Below the pieces are notes generated by a model. The model worked only from the letters and a program-made list of their open reading frames with translations. It was not told where the DNA came from and made no database searches. Made by a program: the position numbers and the translations under genes. A stretch of 64,000 nt of DNA, taken from assembly GCA_902806085.1 (NCBI GenBank), contig CADCVH010000102.1, positions 1 through 64,000 of the forward strand, written 5' to 3'. Positions 48,964-59,648 of this stretch are shown here, piece after piece. This DNA comes from an uncultured Rubrobacteraceae bacterium (lineage in GTDB: Bacteria > Actinomycetota > Rubrobacteria > Rubrobacterales > Rubrobacteraceae). Numbering within the stretch: the first letter of the stretch is position 1; every line of letters begins with the position of its first letter.

Positions 48964-49998
48964 TTAGTACAGGAGCCGTTTGTCGAGCACGTTGACGAGA
49001 TCCTCGCCCGCGAGGTAGCGTCTGAGGTTCTCGCAGAAGAGGTCCGTCTGCGCGGCGTTTATGAGCTCGGGCACGACGTCGGTGGTGTGGGCGCTTATAG
49101 TGACGTTCTCCATCTCCCAGAGCGGGCTCTCCTCCGGCAAGGGCTCCACCTCGAACACGTCGAGCGCCGCCCCGGAGAGGTGGCCGCCCCGCAGCGCCTC
49201 GACCAGGGCCTCCTCCTTCACCACCTTGCCGCGGCCGACGTTGGCGAAAAACGCGCCGGGCTTGATGGCGGCTACGGTCTCCGCGTCGAGCAGCCCCTCG
49301 GTCTCCGGCGTGCCGGGGAGCGTCAGGGCCACGAAGTCCGCCCCGGCCAGAGCCTCCTTCAAATCTTTGGTCTCGTGGAGTTCGTCGAACGAGTCCCACG
49401 CGGCGTCGCTCTCGCGCACCGCCCGCTTCACGCCGACGACGCGCATCCCGAAGGGGCGGGCCCTGTCTGCTATGGCCCGCCCGATGCTCCCCGTCCCGAC
49501 GACGCACAGCGTCTTGCGCTCCAGCGTGCCGGTCGTCCCCTGCCGCCAGGTCTTTGACGCCTTGTCCCGTCTCAAAAGGTCAAGGCCCTTGGCGTGCTGG
49601 AGCATGCCCATCAGCACGAACTCCGCGAGGGGGCCCGAGTAGATCCCGCTAGCCGTCGTCACCACGACGTCGGCCTCCACGAGGCCGGCCATCCGCGCCA
49701 CCTCCCCGGCCCCGGCCATGCTTCCCTGCACCCACCGCACCTTCGGCGCTACCTCCAAGAGATCCTCGACGTGTCCGCGCGGAAAGTCGTAGAGCACCTC
49801 CGCCTGCGCGAGCATGCCCAGGAACTCCCCCTCTTCCTCCGGCCTCCGCCCCCAACCTTCGGGGCCGTTGTGGTCGCCCTCCCAGCGCGGCGGCGGGACG
49901 AGGTCGGGCCGGTAGAGGACCTCCAAACGGTCGTCCACCTCCCGAATGCGGCGGACAAACTCGTCCTCGAAGAAGCTGGCTATAACGACGGTCGTCAA
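48964..49998 (-). CDS. D-isomer specific 2-hydroxyacid dehydrogenase family protein
   Basis: The 344-residue NAD-binding protein has LCVVGTGSIGRAIADRARPFGMRVVGV for NAD binding and ALTLPGTPETEGLLDAETVAAIKPGAFFANVGRGKVV. The catalytic Glu/His pair region reads ALDVFEVEPLPEESPLWEMENVTISAHTTD, with His in ISAHTTD. The Arg at the active site lies in NVGRGKVV. Such enzymes reduce 2-oxo acids to D-2-hydroxy acids; the substrate here is not predictable. TTG start with GAAGGGAG upstream. Confidence 0.9.
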   Translation of the reverse strand: MTTVVIASFFEDEFVRRIREVDDRLEVLYRPDLVPPPRWEGDHNGPEGWGRRPEEEGEFLGMLAQAEVLYDFPRGHVEDLLEVAPKVRWVQGSMAGAGEVARMAGLVEADVVVTTASGIYSGPLAEFVLMGMLQHAKGLDLLRRDKASKTWRQGTTGTLERKTLCVVGTGSIGRAIADRARPFGMRVVGVKRAVRESDAAWDSFDELHETKDLKEALAGADFVALTLPGTPETEGLLDAETVAAIKPGAFFANVGRGKVVKEEALVEALRGGHLSGAALDVFEVEPLPEESPLWEMENVTISAHTTDVVPELINAAQTDLFCENLRRYLAGEDLVNVLDKRLLY

Positions 49999-50391
49999 GT
50001 GGTCTCCCTTCGTCCTGGCACAACGGCGCCTTCGGTGCCTCTGAGCCTGTCAGCTTAGACCGCTGCGTGACGCGGTGCCGTCTGCTCCCGCGACACCTGC
50101 CTGTGGGGAGCACCTCTTCTGGGGAGGTGCGATCGGATTTTACCGCCGGTATCCCGAGGATATAGCCTACTCGATGAGCCGGCGCGCCGACGACCTGCGG
50201 GCCGCGTCGGGGTCGTGGCACCGGAGGGTAGGGAAGAGCGTTATGGACTGCCGCCGGCGGGTGCTCGTTTTGACCAGCCTGGAGACGCGCTCGTAATCGT
50301 CCCGATACATCGGCACGAACGCCTTCGCGTGCAGGCAACCGGCACGATGACAGGCTGAAAGCCGGCGCGGCCGGCGTGCTAACCTTGGCGT
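49999..50391. other. non-coding gap with inverted repeats
   Basis: CTGAGCCTGTCAGCTTA (50041-50057) and TGACAGGCTGAAAGCC (50348-50363) are inverted copies of the CAGCCCGTCAGC family (see 10711-10895). GCACCTC (50110-50116) and GAGGTGC (50124-50130) form a small hairpin. Short frames of about 40-47 codons on both strands near 50170-50310 lack support. Confidence 0.5.
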
Positions 50392-51024
50392 GTGGACGAG
50401 CGGATCGACGTGCTGGACGATACGGGCGGGCGGACCGGCGAGGTCGTCTGGAAGAGCGAGGCGCACCGGCGGGGGTTGTGGCACCGGTGTTTTCATTGCT
50501 GGATCTGCGCGCCCGCGACGGACGAAGGGGGCCCGTTCTTGCTCGCCCAGCGCCGGGCCGCGGAGAAAGACACCTGGCCCGGGTACCTGGACGTCACCGC
50601 GGCCGGACACCTGGCGGCGGGGGAGGAGCCCCTGGACGGGGTGCGGGAGGTGGAGGAGGAGCTCGGGCTGCGCGTGGACCCGGGGAGGATCGTGCCTCTC
50701 GGGGCGCGCCGCGCCGAGCTCGAGATACCGGGCGGGTTGGACCGGGAACTCCACGACGTGTTCCTCCTCGTGGACGACACCAACCCGGAGGGCTTCCGGC
50801 TGCAGCGGGAAGAGGTCGAGGCCGTGCTCCGCATCGACCTGGAAGATGCCGGGGCGCTGTGGAGCGTGGGCCACGCGCCGGCCCGCGAGTACCCGGACGG
50901 GGCGCCCTTCGACACGCGGGTAGGCCCCGGGGACTTTGTCCCGTACCCGGACGACTACCTGCGCCTGGTGTCCCTCGCGGCCCGGCAGGCTCTCGCCGGG
51001 GAACGGCCCGGGAGGGCCTTCTAG
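50392..51024 (+). CDS. Nudix hydrolase, YfcD-like
   Basis: The 210-residue protein has RIDVLDDTGGRTGEVVWKSEAHRRGLWHRCFHCWIC, typical of the YfcD and IPP-isomerase-related Nudix group. The Nudix box is AGHLAAGEEPLDGVREVEEELGL. The substrate is unknown. GTG 50392 lies six bases after TAACCT with no Shine-Dalgarno, so a leaderless mRNA is likely. Its end overlaps the convergent gene at 51021 by four bases. Confidence 0.87.
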   Translation: MDERIDVLDDTGGRTGEVVWKSEAHRRGLWHRCFHCWICAPATDEGGPFLLAQRRAAEKDTWPGYLDVTAAGHLAAGEEPLDGVREVEEELGLRVDPGRIVPLGARRAELEIPGGLDRELHDVFLLVDDTNPEGFRLQREEVEAVLRIDLEDAGALWSVGHAPAREYPDGAPFDTRVGPGDFVPYPDDYLRLVSLAARQALAGERPGRAF

Positions 51025-51455
51025 GCCATCTCCCCGAGCTGGCGGACGGCAAGATCCGCCTTCCAGCCCGCGCTCCTGGCGTCCCGCCAGATGTTCTCCG
51101 CGTGCGCGTCCTGCGGTTCTTCGTGCCGTTGCAGGGCCAGCAGCGCGTGGGTGGCGCCGGCGGCGAGGTGCGTGGCCGCGGCGCCGAGGGGCCTGACGCC
51201 CTCGGGCAGCCCCGGTACGTTGCAGACGGCCAACGTCGCCAGGTCGGCGCAGGCGAGCGCGGCCTCGACGGGCGAGTCGGGCGTCCCGCCCTCTGCGGCT
51301 TCGTCCGGGGGCGCCAGCCGCCGCCCCAGGTCCTCGGCCAGCCCCCGGACGGTCTCCAGACGCAGGTCGTCCCCGGTTCCCGACCGGCACGCCTCCGCTA
51401 GCAGGCCCGCGGCCAGGACGCCGGCCGCCGCCACATCGATGTACCCGGGGACCAT
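51021..51455 (-). CDS. hypothetical helical protein, 144 aa
   Basis: I do not recognise this protein. It is alanine-rich and mostly helical: MVPGYIDVAAAGVLAAGLLAE, then VEAALACADLATLAVCNV, LGAAATHLAAGATHALLALQRHEEPQDAHAEN and ARSAGWKADLAVRQL. No signal peptide or strong membrane helix is evident. The ATG at 51455 is six bases after a minus-strand TAGAAT, so it is likely leaderless. It is convergent with the Nudix gene. Confidence 0.7.
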   Translation of the reverse strand: MVPGYIDVAAAGVLAAGLLAEACRSGTGDDLRLETVRGLAEDLGRRLAPPDEAAEGGTPDSPVEAALACADLATLAVCNVPGLPEGVRPLGAAATHLAAGATHALLALQRHEEPQDAHAENIWRDARSAGWKADLAVRQLGEMA

Positions 51456-51511
51456 CGCGACATTCTAGCCCGAATACGTCCCCGGCACGGAGAAGCCCGA
51501 GGCCGGCCATG

Positions 51512-52357
51512 CTACCCCGCGTCTATGCGCCTGTAGCGGGCCACGACGAACATGAAGAGGCCGAAGCAGACCAGGCCGAGCGCGACGGCGCCGAGAAGGT
51601 AGGGACCGAAGGGCTGGCCCGCCAGCGCGGAGAGCGCGCCGCCGAGGCCGCGGGCCTCCTCGGGATCGAACTGGAGCGCCGCCTGGACGAGAAAGACGCC
51701 TATAACGAGGAAGACGACGCCCCTGGCGGCGTGCCCGAGCCGGCCGCCCCGCCTGGTCCACGCCCTCTCCCGGGGGCCCATCTCGCCGGGCTTGAGCTTC
51801 TCCATGAACTTCGCGTCGTAGGCCCGGTAGAACTGGAAGAGGCCTATGACGACTATCCCCGCGCCGCCCGCCGCGGTAAGGAGGCGGCCGAGGGGCTGCT
51901 GCAAGAGCGTTGCGGTCCAGCCGTCGGGACCGCCGCCACCGCCGCCCGATCCCAGCGCCACCCCTCCGACGCTGGCGGCCAGGGCCGCGTGGAACAGGCC
52001 GTTTACGGCGTGGTCCGAGCGCTTGACGATCCCCCCGGCGTCCCCGCCCTCGTTCTCGGGGTCGATGACGCCCTGGAAGAGGCGCCACGCCGCGTACCCG
52101 AGCAGGCCGAGGGCGACGAGGGCGAGCAAGACCCTGCCGAACGGCGCGAGCAGGATCGTCCGCAACGCCCCCTCCTGGCCCGCCGCCTCGCCGCCCCCGC
52201 CCGAGGCCGCCCGGAAGGCCAGCACCCCGACCAGCACGTAGACGACCCCGTAGGCCGCGTACCCGAAGCGGGCCGCGCGCTCGATCCAGGGGCTCGCCTC
52301 CCTGGCCGCCCGCCGCGCCCCCTCCTTAGCCTTCTCCCCCGAAGACCCCGGCTTCAC
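51512..52357 (-). CDS. DUF1206 membrane protein
   Basis: The 281-residue protein has six hydrophobic segments in three similar pairs. Each pair carries a repeated RFGYAAYGVVYVLVGVLAF-like unit: residues about 28-50, 110-140 (HAVNGLFHAALAASVGGVAL), and 205-235 (LGHAARGVVFLVIGVFLVQAAL). Each is followed by LGYAAWRLFQGV or similar. This threefold architecture is DUF1206. The function is unknown. It is followed upstream on the same strand by a paralogue (52412-53260). Confidence 0.87.
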   Translation of the reverse strand: MKPGSSGEKAKEGARRAAREASPWIERAARFGYAAYGVVYVLVGVLAFRAASGGGGEAAGQEGALRTILLAPFGRVLLALVALGLLGYAAWRLFQGVIDPENEGGDAGGIVKRSDHAVNGLFHAALAASVGGVALGSGGGGGGPDGWTATLLQQPLGRLLTAAGGAGIVVIGLFQFYRAYDAKFMEKLKPGEMGPRERAWTRRGGRLGHAARGVVFLVIGVFLVQAALQFDPEEARGLGGALSALAGQPFGPYLLGAVALGLVCFGLFMFVVARYRRIDAG

Positions 52358-52411
52358 CCCAAACCCCTTCCGATGCCGCCCACCTAACCGACCCGAAGCC
52401 CCTGGGAACCT

Positions 52412-53260
52412 CTAGGACGAGTCTATGTGCCGGTGGCGGGCGACGAGGAACATGAAGGCGCCGTAGAGCACGAAGCCCACGGCCATGGCACCGAGCATGT
52501 ACGACCCGAGGGGCTGATGTTGGAGGGTCTCGAGCGCCCCGCCGAGTCCGCGGGTCTCCTTCGGGTCGGACTGGTAGGCGGCCACGAGCAGGAAGGCGCC
52601 CGCCACGCCGAGGGCGAGGGCCCGGGCGGCGGTCCCGACGCGGCCCACGAGCATCGTCGAGAACTGCTCTATGCCGTCCATCTGGTGCAACTTCAGATCG
52701 TCCCGAAACGTTGCCTTGTAGGCCGCGTGGAGCTGGTAGAGGCCGACGCAGATCACGCCCAGGCCCACCACCGCGACCAGTATCCTGCCGACGGGCGGCT
52801 GGTAGGCCATGGCGCTCACCGCCATCGCGTCCTCGGAGCTGTCCTCCGCCCCGAAGACGGACTGCGCCGCGGTAAAGGCCAGAAGCCCGTGGATCGCGCC
52901 GCTGCCCACGTAGCAGCCGCGGCGCACGACGCCGTGGGCGTCCGAACCCCTGTCGTCCGGGTCCATCACCCCCTGCACGACTTTCCAGGCAGCGTACCCC
53001 AAAAGCCCGGCGGCCAGCACGACGAGCAGCAAACCCCCGAGCGGCTGCGTCCCGATGCTCTGCATGGCGCCGTCGGGGCTCGCGGTCTTGCCACCCAACC
53101 CGAGCGCCTCCAACATCGCCAGGAGGCCGATGGTCGCGTACACCACCCCTTTGGCCACGTAGCCGCACCGGGCCACGGCGTCCACCCAGGGCCGCGCGTG
53201 CCGGGCGGCCACCTCTGCGTGGTCTTTGATCCCCTCGGGCGGTTGCCCCGCTCGCGCCAC
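52412..53260 (-). CDS. DUF1206 membrane protein, paralogue of the neighbour
   Basis: The 282-residue protein shares the threefold DUF1206 repeat (RCGYVAKGVVYATIGLLAMLEALG; GAIHGLLAFTAAQSVFG; ARALALGVAGAFLLVAAY). It also shares the conserved LGYAAWKVVQGVMDPDD, LGGALETLQHQPLGSYMLG and the ending FMFLVARHRHID with its downstream neighbour. The tandem copies probably arose by duplication and are 54 bases apart on the same strand. Role unknown. Confidence 0.87.
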   Translation of the reverse strand: MARAGQPPEGIKDHAEVAARHARPWVDAVARCGYVAKGVVYATIGLLAMLEALGLGGKTASPDGAMQSIGTQPLGGLLLVVLAAGLLGYAAWKVVQGVMDPDDRGSDAHGVVRRGCYVGSGAIHGLLAFTAAQSVFGAEDSSEDAMAVSAMAYQPPVGRILVAVVGLGVICVGLYQLHAAYKATFRDDLKLHQMDGIEQFSTMLVGRVGTAARALALGVAGAFLLVAAYQSDPKETRGLGGALETLQHQPLGSYMLGAMAVGFVLYGAFMFLVARHRHIDSS

Positions 53261-53662
53261 GGCACGGCTCCTGTCTGGGCGATTCGCTTCCCGAACCGCG
53301 CCGTCAGCTTTCGGCCATCAGCTCTTTCTCCGACGAGACGCCTCCGGCCTCGCGAACACTTTACAGCTTGAGGGGCGTCACTGTGCGAACGGGCGGGCCG
53401 TTGCCTGGTGTGTTCGTGGTGGTCGAGCATCCGGACCCGGGCGGCGGCATCGGCCGGAGGGCTTGCGGGCCCCCGAGAACCTCGCCGCCTTCGTGCTTGC
53501 GCCCGCGCCATTCGGCGGCGCGGCCGGGTCCTTGACGGCCATCGCGGATGGTGGCTTGCGCGTTTGCCCCCGTTGCTCGAAAAGCCGCCCGCGTGCGGGA
53601 CTATGTTGCGTTTGTGTGCGAACCGGCGGGCAAGAAACCACCCGGCGCGATATATTGACCCC
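53261..53662. other. gap upstream of nadE
   Basis: No gene was recognised in these 400 bases between divergent DUF1206 and nadE genes. TATATT at 53651-53656 is the nadE -10 element. Confidence 0.4.
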
Positions 53663-55384
53663 ATGAGGGTTGCGCTCGCGCAGATCAATACTACCGTCGG
53701 CGACGTGTGGGGCAACGTCGGGAAGATGACGGACGCCTTGGAGCGGGCCGTGGAGGCCGACGCCGACTTCGTGGCCTTCCCGGAGCTTACCGTCACGGGC
53801 TACCCGCCCGAGGACCTGCTCATGCGCCCGAGCTTTATCCAGGAGAACCTGGAGGGCCTGGAGGAGTTCGCGAGGATCGTGCCGCAAGGGATCACCTGCG
53901 CGGCCGGCTTCGTGGATCTTAACGGGGACCTCTTCAACTCCTGCGCCATCGTCTCCGGCGGGGAGGTCTTGCACAAGTACCACAAGCGCTACCTGCCGAA
54001 CTACGGCGTCTTCGACGAGAACCGCTACTTCAAGGAGGGTTCCGGTGCGCCGATGCTCGAGACGGGCGGGACGCTCGTCGGGATCAGCGTCTGCGAAGAC
54101 ATCTGGTACCCGGGGGGGCCGGCCCGCGAGCAGGCTCTGGCCGGCGCGAACGTGCTGCTGAACATCTCCGCCTCGCCCTACCACCGCCTGAAGGGGGCTT
54201 TCAGGGAGAGGATGCTCGGGGTGCGGGCGTCGGACTACGGTTCCTACGTGGTGTTATGCAACCTCGTCGGCGGGCAGGACGAGCTCGTCTTCGACGGCCA
54301 CTCGGTCGTCTTCGACCCGGAGGGGCGCCTCGTGGCCCGGGCAAAGCAGTTCGAGGAGGATCTGCTGGTCGCGGACCTCCGCCCGTCCGAGTCCCTCATA
54401 CAGCGCCTCCACGACCCCCGTCCCCGCAAGGAGAACCCGGACCGGGAGCCCGAGATCGTGCCCGTCCCCCACCCCCGGACGGCCGGGACGAAGAACGCCG
54501 CGCAGCCGCGGGTGGAGCCGTACCCCTCGGAGGAGGGCGAGGTGCTCGCGGCGCTCGTCCTCGGCCTGCGCGACTACTTCCGCAAGAACGGCTTCTCCCG
54601 CGCCGTGCTCGGGCTCTCCGGGGGGATAGACTCCTCCCTCGCGGCGGCGGTCGCCGTGCGCGCCCTCGGATCGGAGAACGTCACCGGCGTCCTCATGCCG
54701 AGCCGCTACACCTCGGAGGGGAGCAACACCGACGCGGTGGCGCTCGCCAAGAACTTCGGCATGGACACCCGGACCGTCCCCATAGGCCCCGCCTTCGACG
54801 CCTACCGGGAGATGCTGCGGGACGTCTTCAAGGGCCTGCCAGAAGACGTGACGGAAGAGAATTTGCAGAGCCGCATCCGGGGGAACATCCTCATGGCGCT
54901 CTCCAACAAGTTCGGTTGGATCGTGCTCTCCACCGGCAACAAGAGCGAGATGAGCGTCGGCTACTCCACCCTCTACGGCGACTCGGCGGGCGGCTTCGCC
55001 GTCATAAAGGACGTCCCGAAGAACCTCGTCTACAGGGTCTCGCGCGAGGTCAACAGGGTGGAGGGGCGGGAGATGATCCCGGCCTCCGTCCTCGACAAGG
55101 AGCCCTCCGCCGAGCTTCGCGAGGACCAGCGCGACACGGACTCGCTGCCCCCCTACGAGGTCCTCGACCCCATCCTCGAGGCGTACATCGAAGAGGACAA
55201 GGGCATCTCCGAGATCGTGGCCGCCGGCTTCGACGAGGACGACGTCAGGCGCATAGTCGGCCTCGTCGACCGCGCCGAGTACAAGCGCCGGCAAGCCCCG
55301 ACCGGCATAAAGGTGACGGGCCGCGCCTTCGGCCGCGACCGCCGCATGCCCATCACCAACCGCTACTCGGAACGCAAAGGTTAG
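53663..55384 (+). CDS. nadE: glutamine-dependent NAD+ synthetase NadE
   Basis: This 573-residue enzyme amidates NaAD to NAD with ATP and glutamine. The N-terminal nitrilase-fold amidase has the Glu-Lys-Cys triad: FVAFPELTVTGYPPEDLL, VLHKYHKRYLPNYGVFDE and ISVCEDIWYPGGPA. The C-terminal synthetase has the P-loop GLSGGIDSSLAAAVA, then MPSRYTSEGSNTDAVALAKN, STGNKSEMSVGYSTLYGD and PPYEVLDPILEAYI. ATG 53663 lies six bases after TATATT with no Shine-Dalgarno. Confidence 0.96.
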   Translation: MRVALAQINTTVGDVWGNVGKMTDALERAVEADADFVAFPELTVTGYPPEDLLMRPSFIQENLEGLEEFARIVPQGITCAAGFVDLNGDLFNSCAIVSGGEVLHKYHKRYLPNYGVFDENRYFKEGSGAPMLETGGTLVGISVCEDIWYPGGPAREQALAGANVLLNISASPYHRLKGAFRERMLGVRASDYGSYVVLCNLVGGQDELVFDGHSVVFDPEGRLVARAKQFEEDLLVADLRPSESLIQRLHDPRPRKENPDREPEIVPVPHPRTAGTKNAAQPRVEPYPSEEGEVLAALVLGLRDYFRKNGFSRAVLGLSGGIDSSLAAAVAVRALGSENVTGVLMPSRYTSEGSNTDAVALAKNFGMDTRTVPIGPAFDAYREMLRDVFKGLPEDVTEENLQSRIRGNILMALSNKFGWIVLSTGNKSEMSVGYSTLYGDSAGGFAVIKDVPKNLVYRVSREVNRVEGREMIPASVLDKEPSAELREDQRDTDSLPPYEVLDPILEAYIEEDKGISEIVAAGFDEDDVRRIVGLVDRAEYKRRQAPTGIKVTGRAFGRDRRMPITNRYSERKG

Positions 55385-55411
55385 CGGTTTGCCAACCACG
55401 ATCTCGACGCT

Positions 55412-57038
55412 TTACAACTCCCACTCCAGCTTTTTCAGGTTCGCGGCGCCGGCGGCGAAGAGGGCGTAGCCGGGCACGGCCGACACGACGGACCACAGGG
55501 CGGCGGCAACCAGGAGGCGTGACCAGACGGGAAGGGGGTCCCCGAAGCCTAGGGCGACGGCTATGAACAGGCCCGCCAGGAGGCCGAGGAGGCACGCCAT
55601 GCCGAGGATGGCCGCCGCCGGCGTGCCCGCCTGGTTGGGGTTCTCCCAGTCGAAGCGGGGAAGAGGGCCGAGATGCCGACGGCGTAGAGGGAGACGACCG
55701 CGCTGGCCGCCACCCCGCCCACGAGGCCGAGCAGCAACCCGGGCGGGTAGAGGCCGAAGAAGGCGGAGACGAAGAGGGAGCCCGCGACCGCGACGAGGAG
55801 CCCCGGGGCCGCCGCCGCGGCGCACTTGCCGGCCAGCAGGCGCCACGGGCTCAGGGCGAGGCGGCCAGGAACCAGTACGAGCGGCCCTCCAGGTTCACCG
55901 CCAGGGAGCCTACCTGCAGCGAGATCAGGGCGCCCAGGACCCCCACGCCCAGGTGCGGCACGAGCAGCAGCGCCGCGGGCGCGGCGCCGCCGAACGAAGA
56001 GAACAGGTCTGAGTTGATAGAGACGACGGGCACCAGCATCGCGATGGGAACGAGCATGACCGCCAGCCGTTGCGGGTCCCGGGGAAGTACCAGAAGCTCC
56101 TTCGCGGCCACGGCCCGCACGTCGGCTGGCAGCGGTCTGAAGAGCGCCGTAGCCCAGCCGGAGGACCGCACCCTTCCGCCGGACTCCGCGGCCCGCGCCC
56201 GCCCGGTGGCGTAGGCCCACCCGGACACGAGGAGGCACACCGCGTAGGCGCCGGCGGCCAGCGCCGCGAGCGGCAGCAGGCCGGAGAGGAACCTGCCCGG
56301 CTCCGCGGAGGCCGCGCCGGCCAGGGCGTCGGCGGCCCAGGTGCCCGGCGGCACGTTCAGGAGCGGCGCCTCCGCCAGCGTCTCCAGCGACGAGGAGGCG
56401 CCCGCGTTTCGCGGCATGCTCCGGTTCAGGAACCACTGCTGGACCACGTAGAAACCGCCGAACGTGAGCAGGCCGAGGGCGCCCACGATCTCCCTGGCCT
56501 TGGAGGCGGGCAGGACCCTCATCAGGGGCACGACGAGCACCACGCACAGGGCCGTGGGCACCATCAAGAGGAGGACCGAGGTCGCCGCCAGCACGGGGTA
56601 GAAGGCGACGTTGGCCCCGGCGGCCACCCCGTAGGCTACAAGCGCCGGGAGCGCGAAGATCGCGAAGACGGCGGAGCCGCCGATCAGGGTCTCCCAGTAC
56701 TTGTACGCGAAGATGGTCCTCTCCCGCAGCGGCATGGAGGCGAGGAGGTCGAGGTCATCGGAGTGGTACATCGTGTGGATCGCGGTGGCCGTCCCGGCCA
56801 CGACCAGGGCCAGGGCCGAGGCCGTGCAGATGCCCGCGAGCAGGCCCTCCCCCAGCCCGGCGTCCGCCGCGAGCAACGACCGGAACCCGAGGAGGGCGAA
56901 GAAGAAGACGGAGGCGAACGCCAGCAGGCCGAAAAGCGCGGAGAAGAGGTACTGCGCCTTCCGGGCGCCCTTCGCGCGCGAGATGGAGCGCCAGAACGTC
57001 TTTACGCGGACCTGGCGGAAGAGGCCTGCGACGCCCAC
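55412..57038 (-). pseudogene. ABC-2 type permease with two frameshifts
   Basis: From GTG 57038 the frame encodes a large membrane protein (VKTFWRSISRAKGARKAQYL, many helices such as GLLAFASVFFFALLGFRSLLA) to a stop at 55851 after GRSYWFLAASP. A second frame then continues sensibly as ALSPWRLLAGKCAAAAAPGLL to about 55660. A third carries RFDWENPNQAGTPAAAILGM and further helices to the stop at 55412. Together they make one permease of about 540 residues. The breaks near 55855 and 55660 may be mutations or sequencing indels. The ATPase partner just upstream is also frameshifted. Confidence 0.75.
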
Positions 57039-57040
57039 GG

Positions 57041-57814
<774 letters not shown>

Positions 57815-57818
<4 letters not shown>

Positions 57819-58690
57819 GCGACGTCCCGCCTGCGGAAGATCAGGGCCGCCAGCACGACGAGGGCGATGGCGTACGCCGCCACGACGAGCGCGGCCTGCC
57901 CCGCGCCCGTTGGCTGGCCGGGACCGCCGACCGCGCCGCCCCCGGCGAAGGAGTTTGCCAGGAAGGTCGAGTTCTGGCCGGGGAAGAACCTTCCCGCGTT
58001 CCGGTAGGTTTCGTTGGGGATGGGCAGGCTCAGAACGAGGACTTCGAGGACCAGGAGGTAGACCAGCCCGAGCCCGACCGCGAGGGCGGTGCTCCTGAAA
58101 AGGGTCGCGAGGAACACCCCGAGGGCCGCCCAGAGGGCGAGGATCAGGACCCCCGCCCCGAGCGCCCGGGCGAACTCGCCCGCCGGGGGCCAGTCCACGG
58201 GGCTCTCCTGCAGGCTGGCCACCGCGTAGCTGGCGGCGGCGCTGGCGGCCAGGATGAGGACCGCGAACACCGCGAGAGCGGCGAGGAGGGCCAGCAGCTT
58301 GCCGGCGAAGACCTGCGGGCGGTTCGGGCGCTGGGTGACGATGGTCTTTAGCGTGCCCCAGCCGTACTCGCCGCCGACGACCAGGGCGCCCAGGATGAGC
58401 GCCACCGCGGCACCCAGGTTGGCGAAGGAGGAGAGGGCGCCCGAGAGGGCGTTCTCCGGCAGCAGCGACTGGAGTTGCTGCTCCTGGAACTGCCTCTCCT
58501 GCTGTTGGATCCGCGCTCTCTCCTGCTCGGGGACGTCTTGCGGCACCGGGGGCGGCGGGGCGTTCGCCACGAAGGCGTAAACGGCGACGTAGCCCAGAAC
58601 CACGGCCAGGCCCAGCCAGACCAGGCCGAGGATCCAGACCGCCGGCCGGTTGCGGAGCTTCAGCGACTCCGCCCGGAAGCTCGCGCCCAC
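57815..58690 (-). CDS. ABC-2 type transporter permease
   Basis: The 291-residue membrane protein has six hydrophobic segments: VWILGLVWLGLAVVLGYVAVYAF, GAAVALILGALVVGGEYG, LLALLAALAVFAVLILAASAAA and others. A Gln-rich extracytoplasmic helix (ERARIQQQERQFQEQQLQ) follows the first. VGGEYGWGTLKTIVTQRPNR is the conserved ABC-2 coupling region. It lies one base after the ATPase gene of 58692-59648 and completes that transporter. The substrate is unknown. Confidence 0.88.
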
Positions 58691-58691
58691 C

Positions 58692-59648
58692 CTAGACCGT
58701 CTCCCCGCCGGTCATCTCCAGGAAAGCGTCCTCCAGGGAACGCTCGGCCGGCCGCAGCTCGCTCACCCGCAGGCCCGCCGAGACGAGCTTGGCGTTGATC
58801 TCCGCCGCCCGCCCGGGGTCCGTTTTGAGCCTGAGCACCCCGTCCGTCGCCTCGACCCCCTCGACCCCCTCCAGGCGTTCGGCTATCCTCGCCGCCTCCT
58901 CCATCGGCTCTGCCCGGACGACGAGGGCCCCGCCGCCGCGCAGGTCGGCGACCGCGCCCTCGGAGATCAATTTGCCCTTGTGGATGACGCCGATCCTGTC
59001 GCAGACCTGCTCGACCTCGCCGAGGAGGTGGCTCGAAAGGAGGACCGTGCGCTCGCCGGTCCCCAGACGCCGGATGAGGGAGCGCATGTCCGCCACGCCC
59101 TTCGGGTCGAGGCCGTTGGTCGGCTCGTCGAGGATCAGAAGGTCCGGGTCCTTGAGCAGGGCCGCCGCCACCCCGAGGCGCTGCTTCATGCCAAGGGAGT
59201 ACTTTTTGTACCGGCTCTTCGCCCGGCCGGAGAGCTCCACCGCCTCCAGCTCCACCGCCTCCAGCACCTCGGCCACCCGCCCGTTCGGGACGCCGGAGTA
59301 GCGGGCCATGACCTTGAGGTTGTTTGTTCCGGAGAGGTAGGGGTAGAAGGCCGGCGACTCGACGAGCGCCCCGATCTTCGCGAGCCCGCCGGGCGTGCCT
59401 GGACTCCGGTCGAGCACCCTGGCCGAGCCGCCGGACGGGCGGACCAGGCCAAGCAGCATCTTGAGGGTCGTGGTCTTGCCCGCGCCGTTGGGACCCAGGA
59501 AACCGTACACCTCGCCCCGCCGGACGGAGAGGTCGAGGTCGTCCACCGCCGTAAGGCCGCCGTAGCGCTTGGTCAGGCCCCGGGTCTGGACGAGCAGGGA
59601 CGCATCCGGTTCGCTCTCTTGCGGGGACTGCGGAACGTTTGTCGCCAA
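58692..59648 (-). CDS. ABC transporter ATP-binding protein
   Basis: The 318-residue ATPase has Walker A YGFLGPNGAGKTTTLKMLLG, signature YSLGMKQRLGVAAALL, Walker B LLILDEPTNGLDP and the switch His in VLLSSHLLGEVEQ. A C-terminal accessory domain (GALVVRAEPMEEAARIAERL) follows. It is of the BcrA/drug-resistance ATPase type, with a neighbouring ABC-2 permease. A 15-base tandem duplication (59235-59264) encodes LEAVELEAVEL. TTG start with GAGGAGGG upstream. Confidence 0.9.
   Translation of the reverse strand: MATNVPQSPQESEPDASLLVQTRGLTKRYGGLTAVDDLDLSVRRGEVYGFLGPNGAGKTTTLKMLLGLVRPSGGSARVLDRSPGTPGGLAKIGALVESPAFYPYLSGTNNLKVMARYSGVPNGRVAEVLEAVELEAVELSGRAKSRYKKYSLGMKQRLGVAAALLKDPDLLILDEPTNGLDPKGVADMRSLIRRLGTGERTVLLSSHLLGEVEQVCDRIGVIHKGKLISEGAVADLRGGGALVVRAEPMEEAARIAERLEGVEGVEATDGVLRLKTDPGRAAEINAKLVSAGLRVSELRPAERSLEDAFLEMTGGETV
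59235..59264 (-). repeat. 15-base tandem duplication in an ABC ATPase
   Basis: CTCCACCGCCTCCAG occurs twice in a row, adding five residues (LEAVE repeated) to a surface helix of the ATPase without breaking the frame. Confidence 0.8.

Noticed and set aside
50167-50310. Short frames MYRDDYERVSRLVKTSTRRR (minus) and MSRRADDLRAASGSWHRRVG (plus)
   Set aside because: Both overlap on opposite strands in a repeat-bearing gap. The plus one has a TATAGC seven bases upstream, but nothing else supports either as a gene.
53378-53662. Possible gene upstream of nadE on either strand
   Set aside because: Frames are Arg/Pro/Gly-rich with no start signal; the nadE -10 element lies inside the region.
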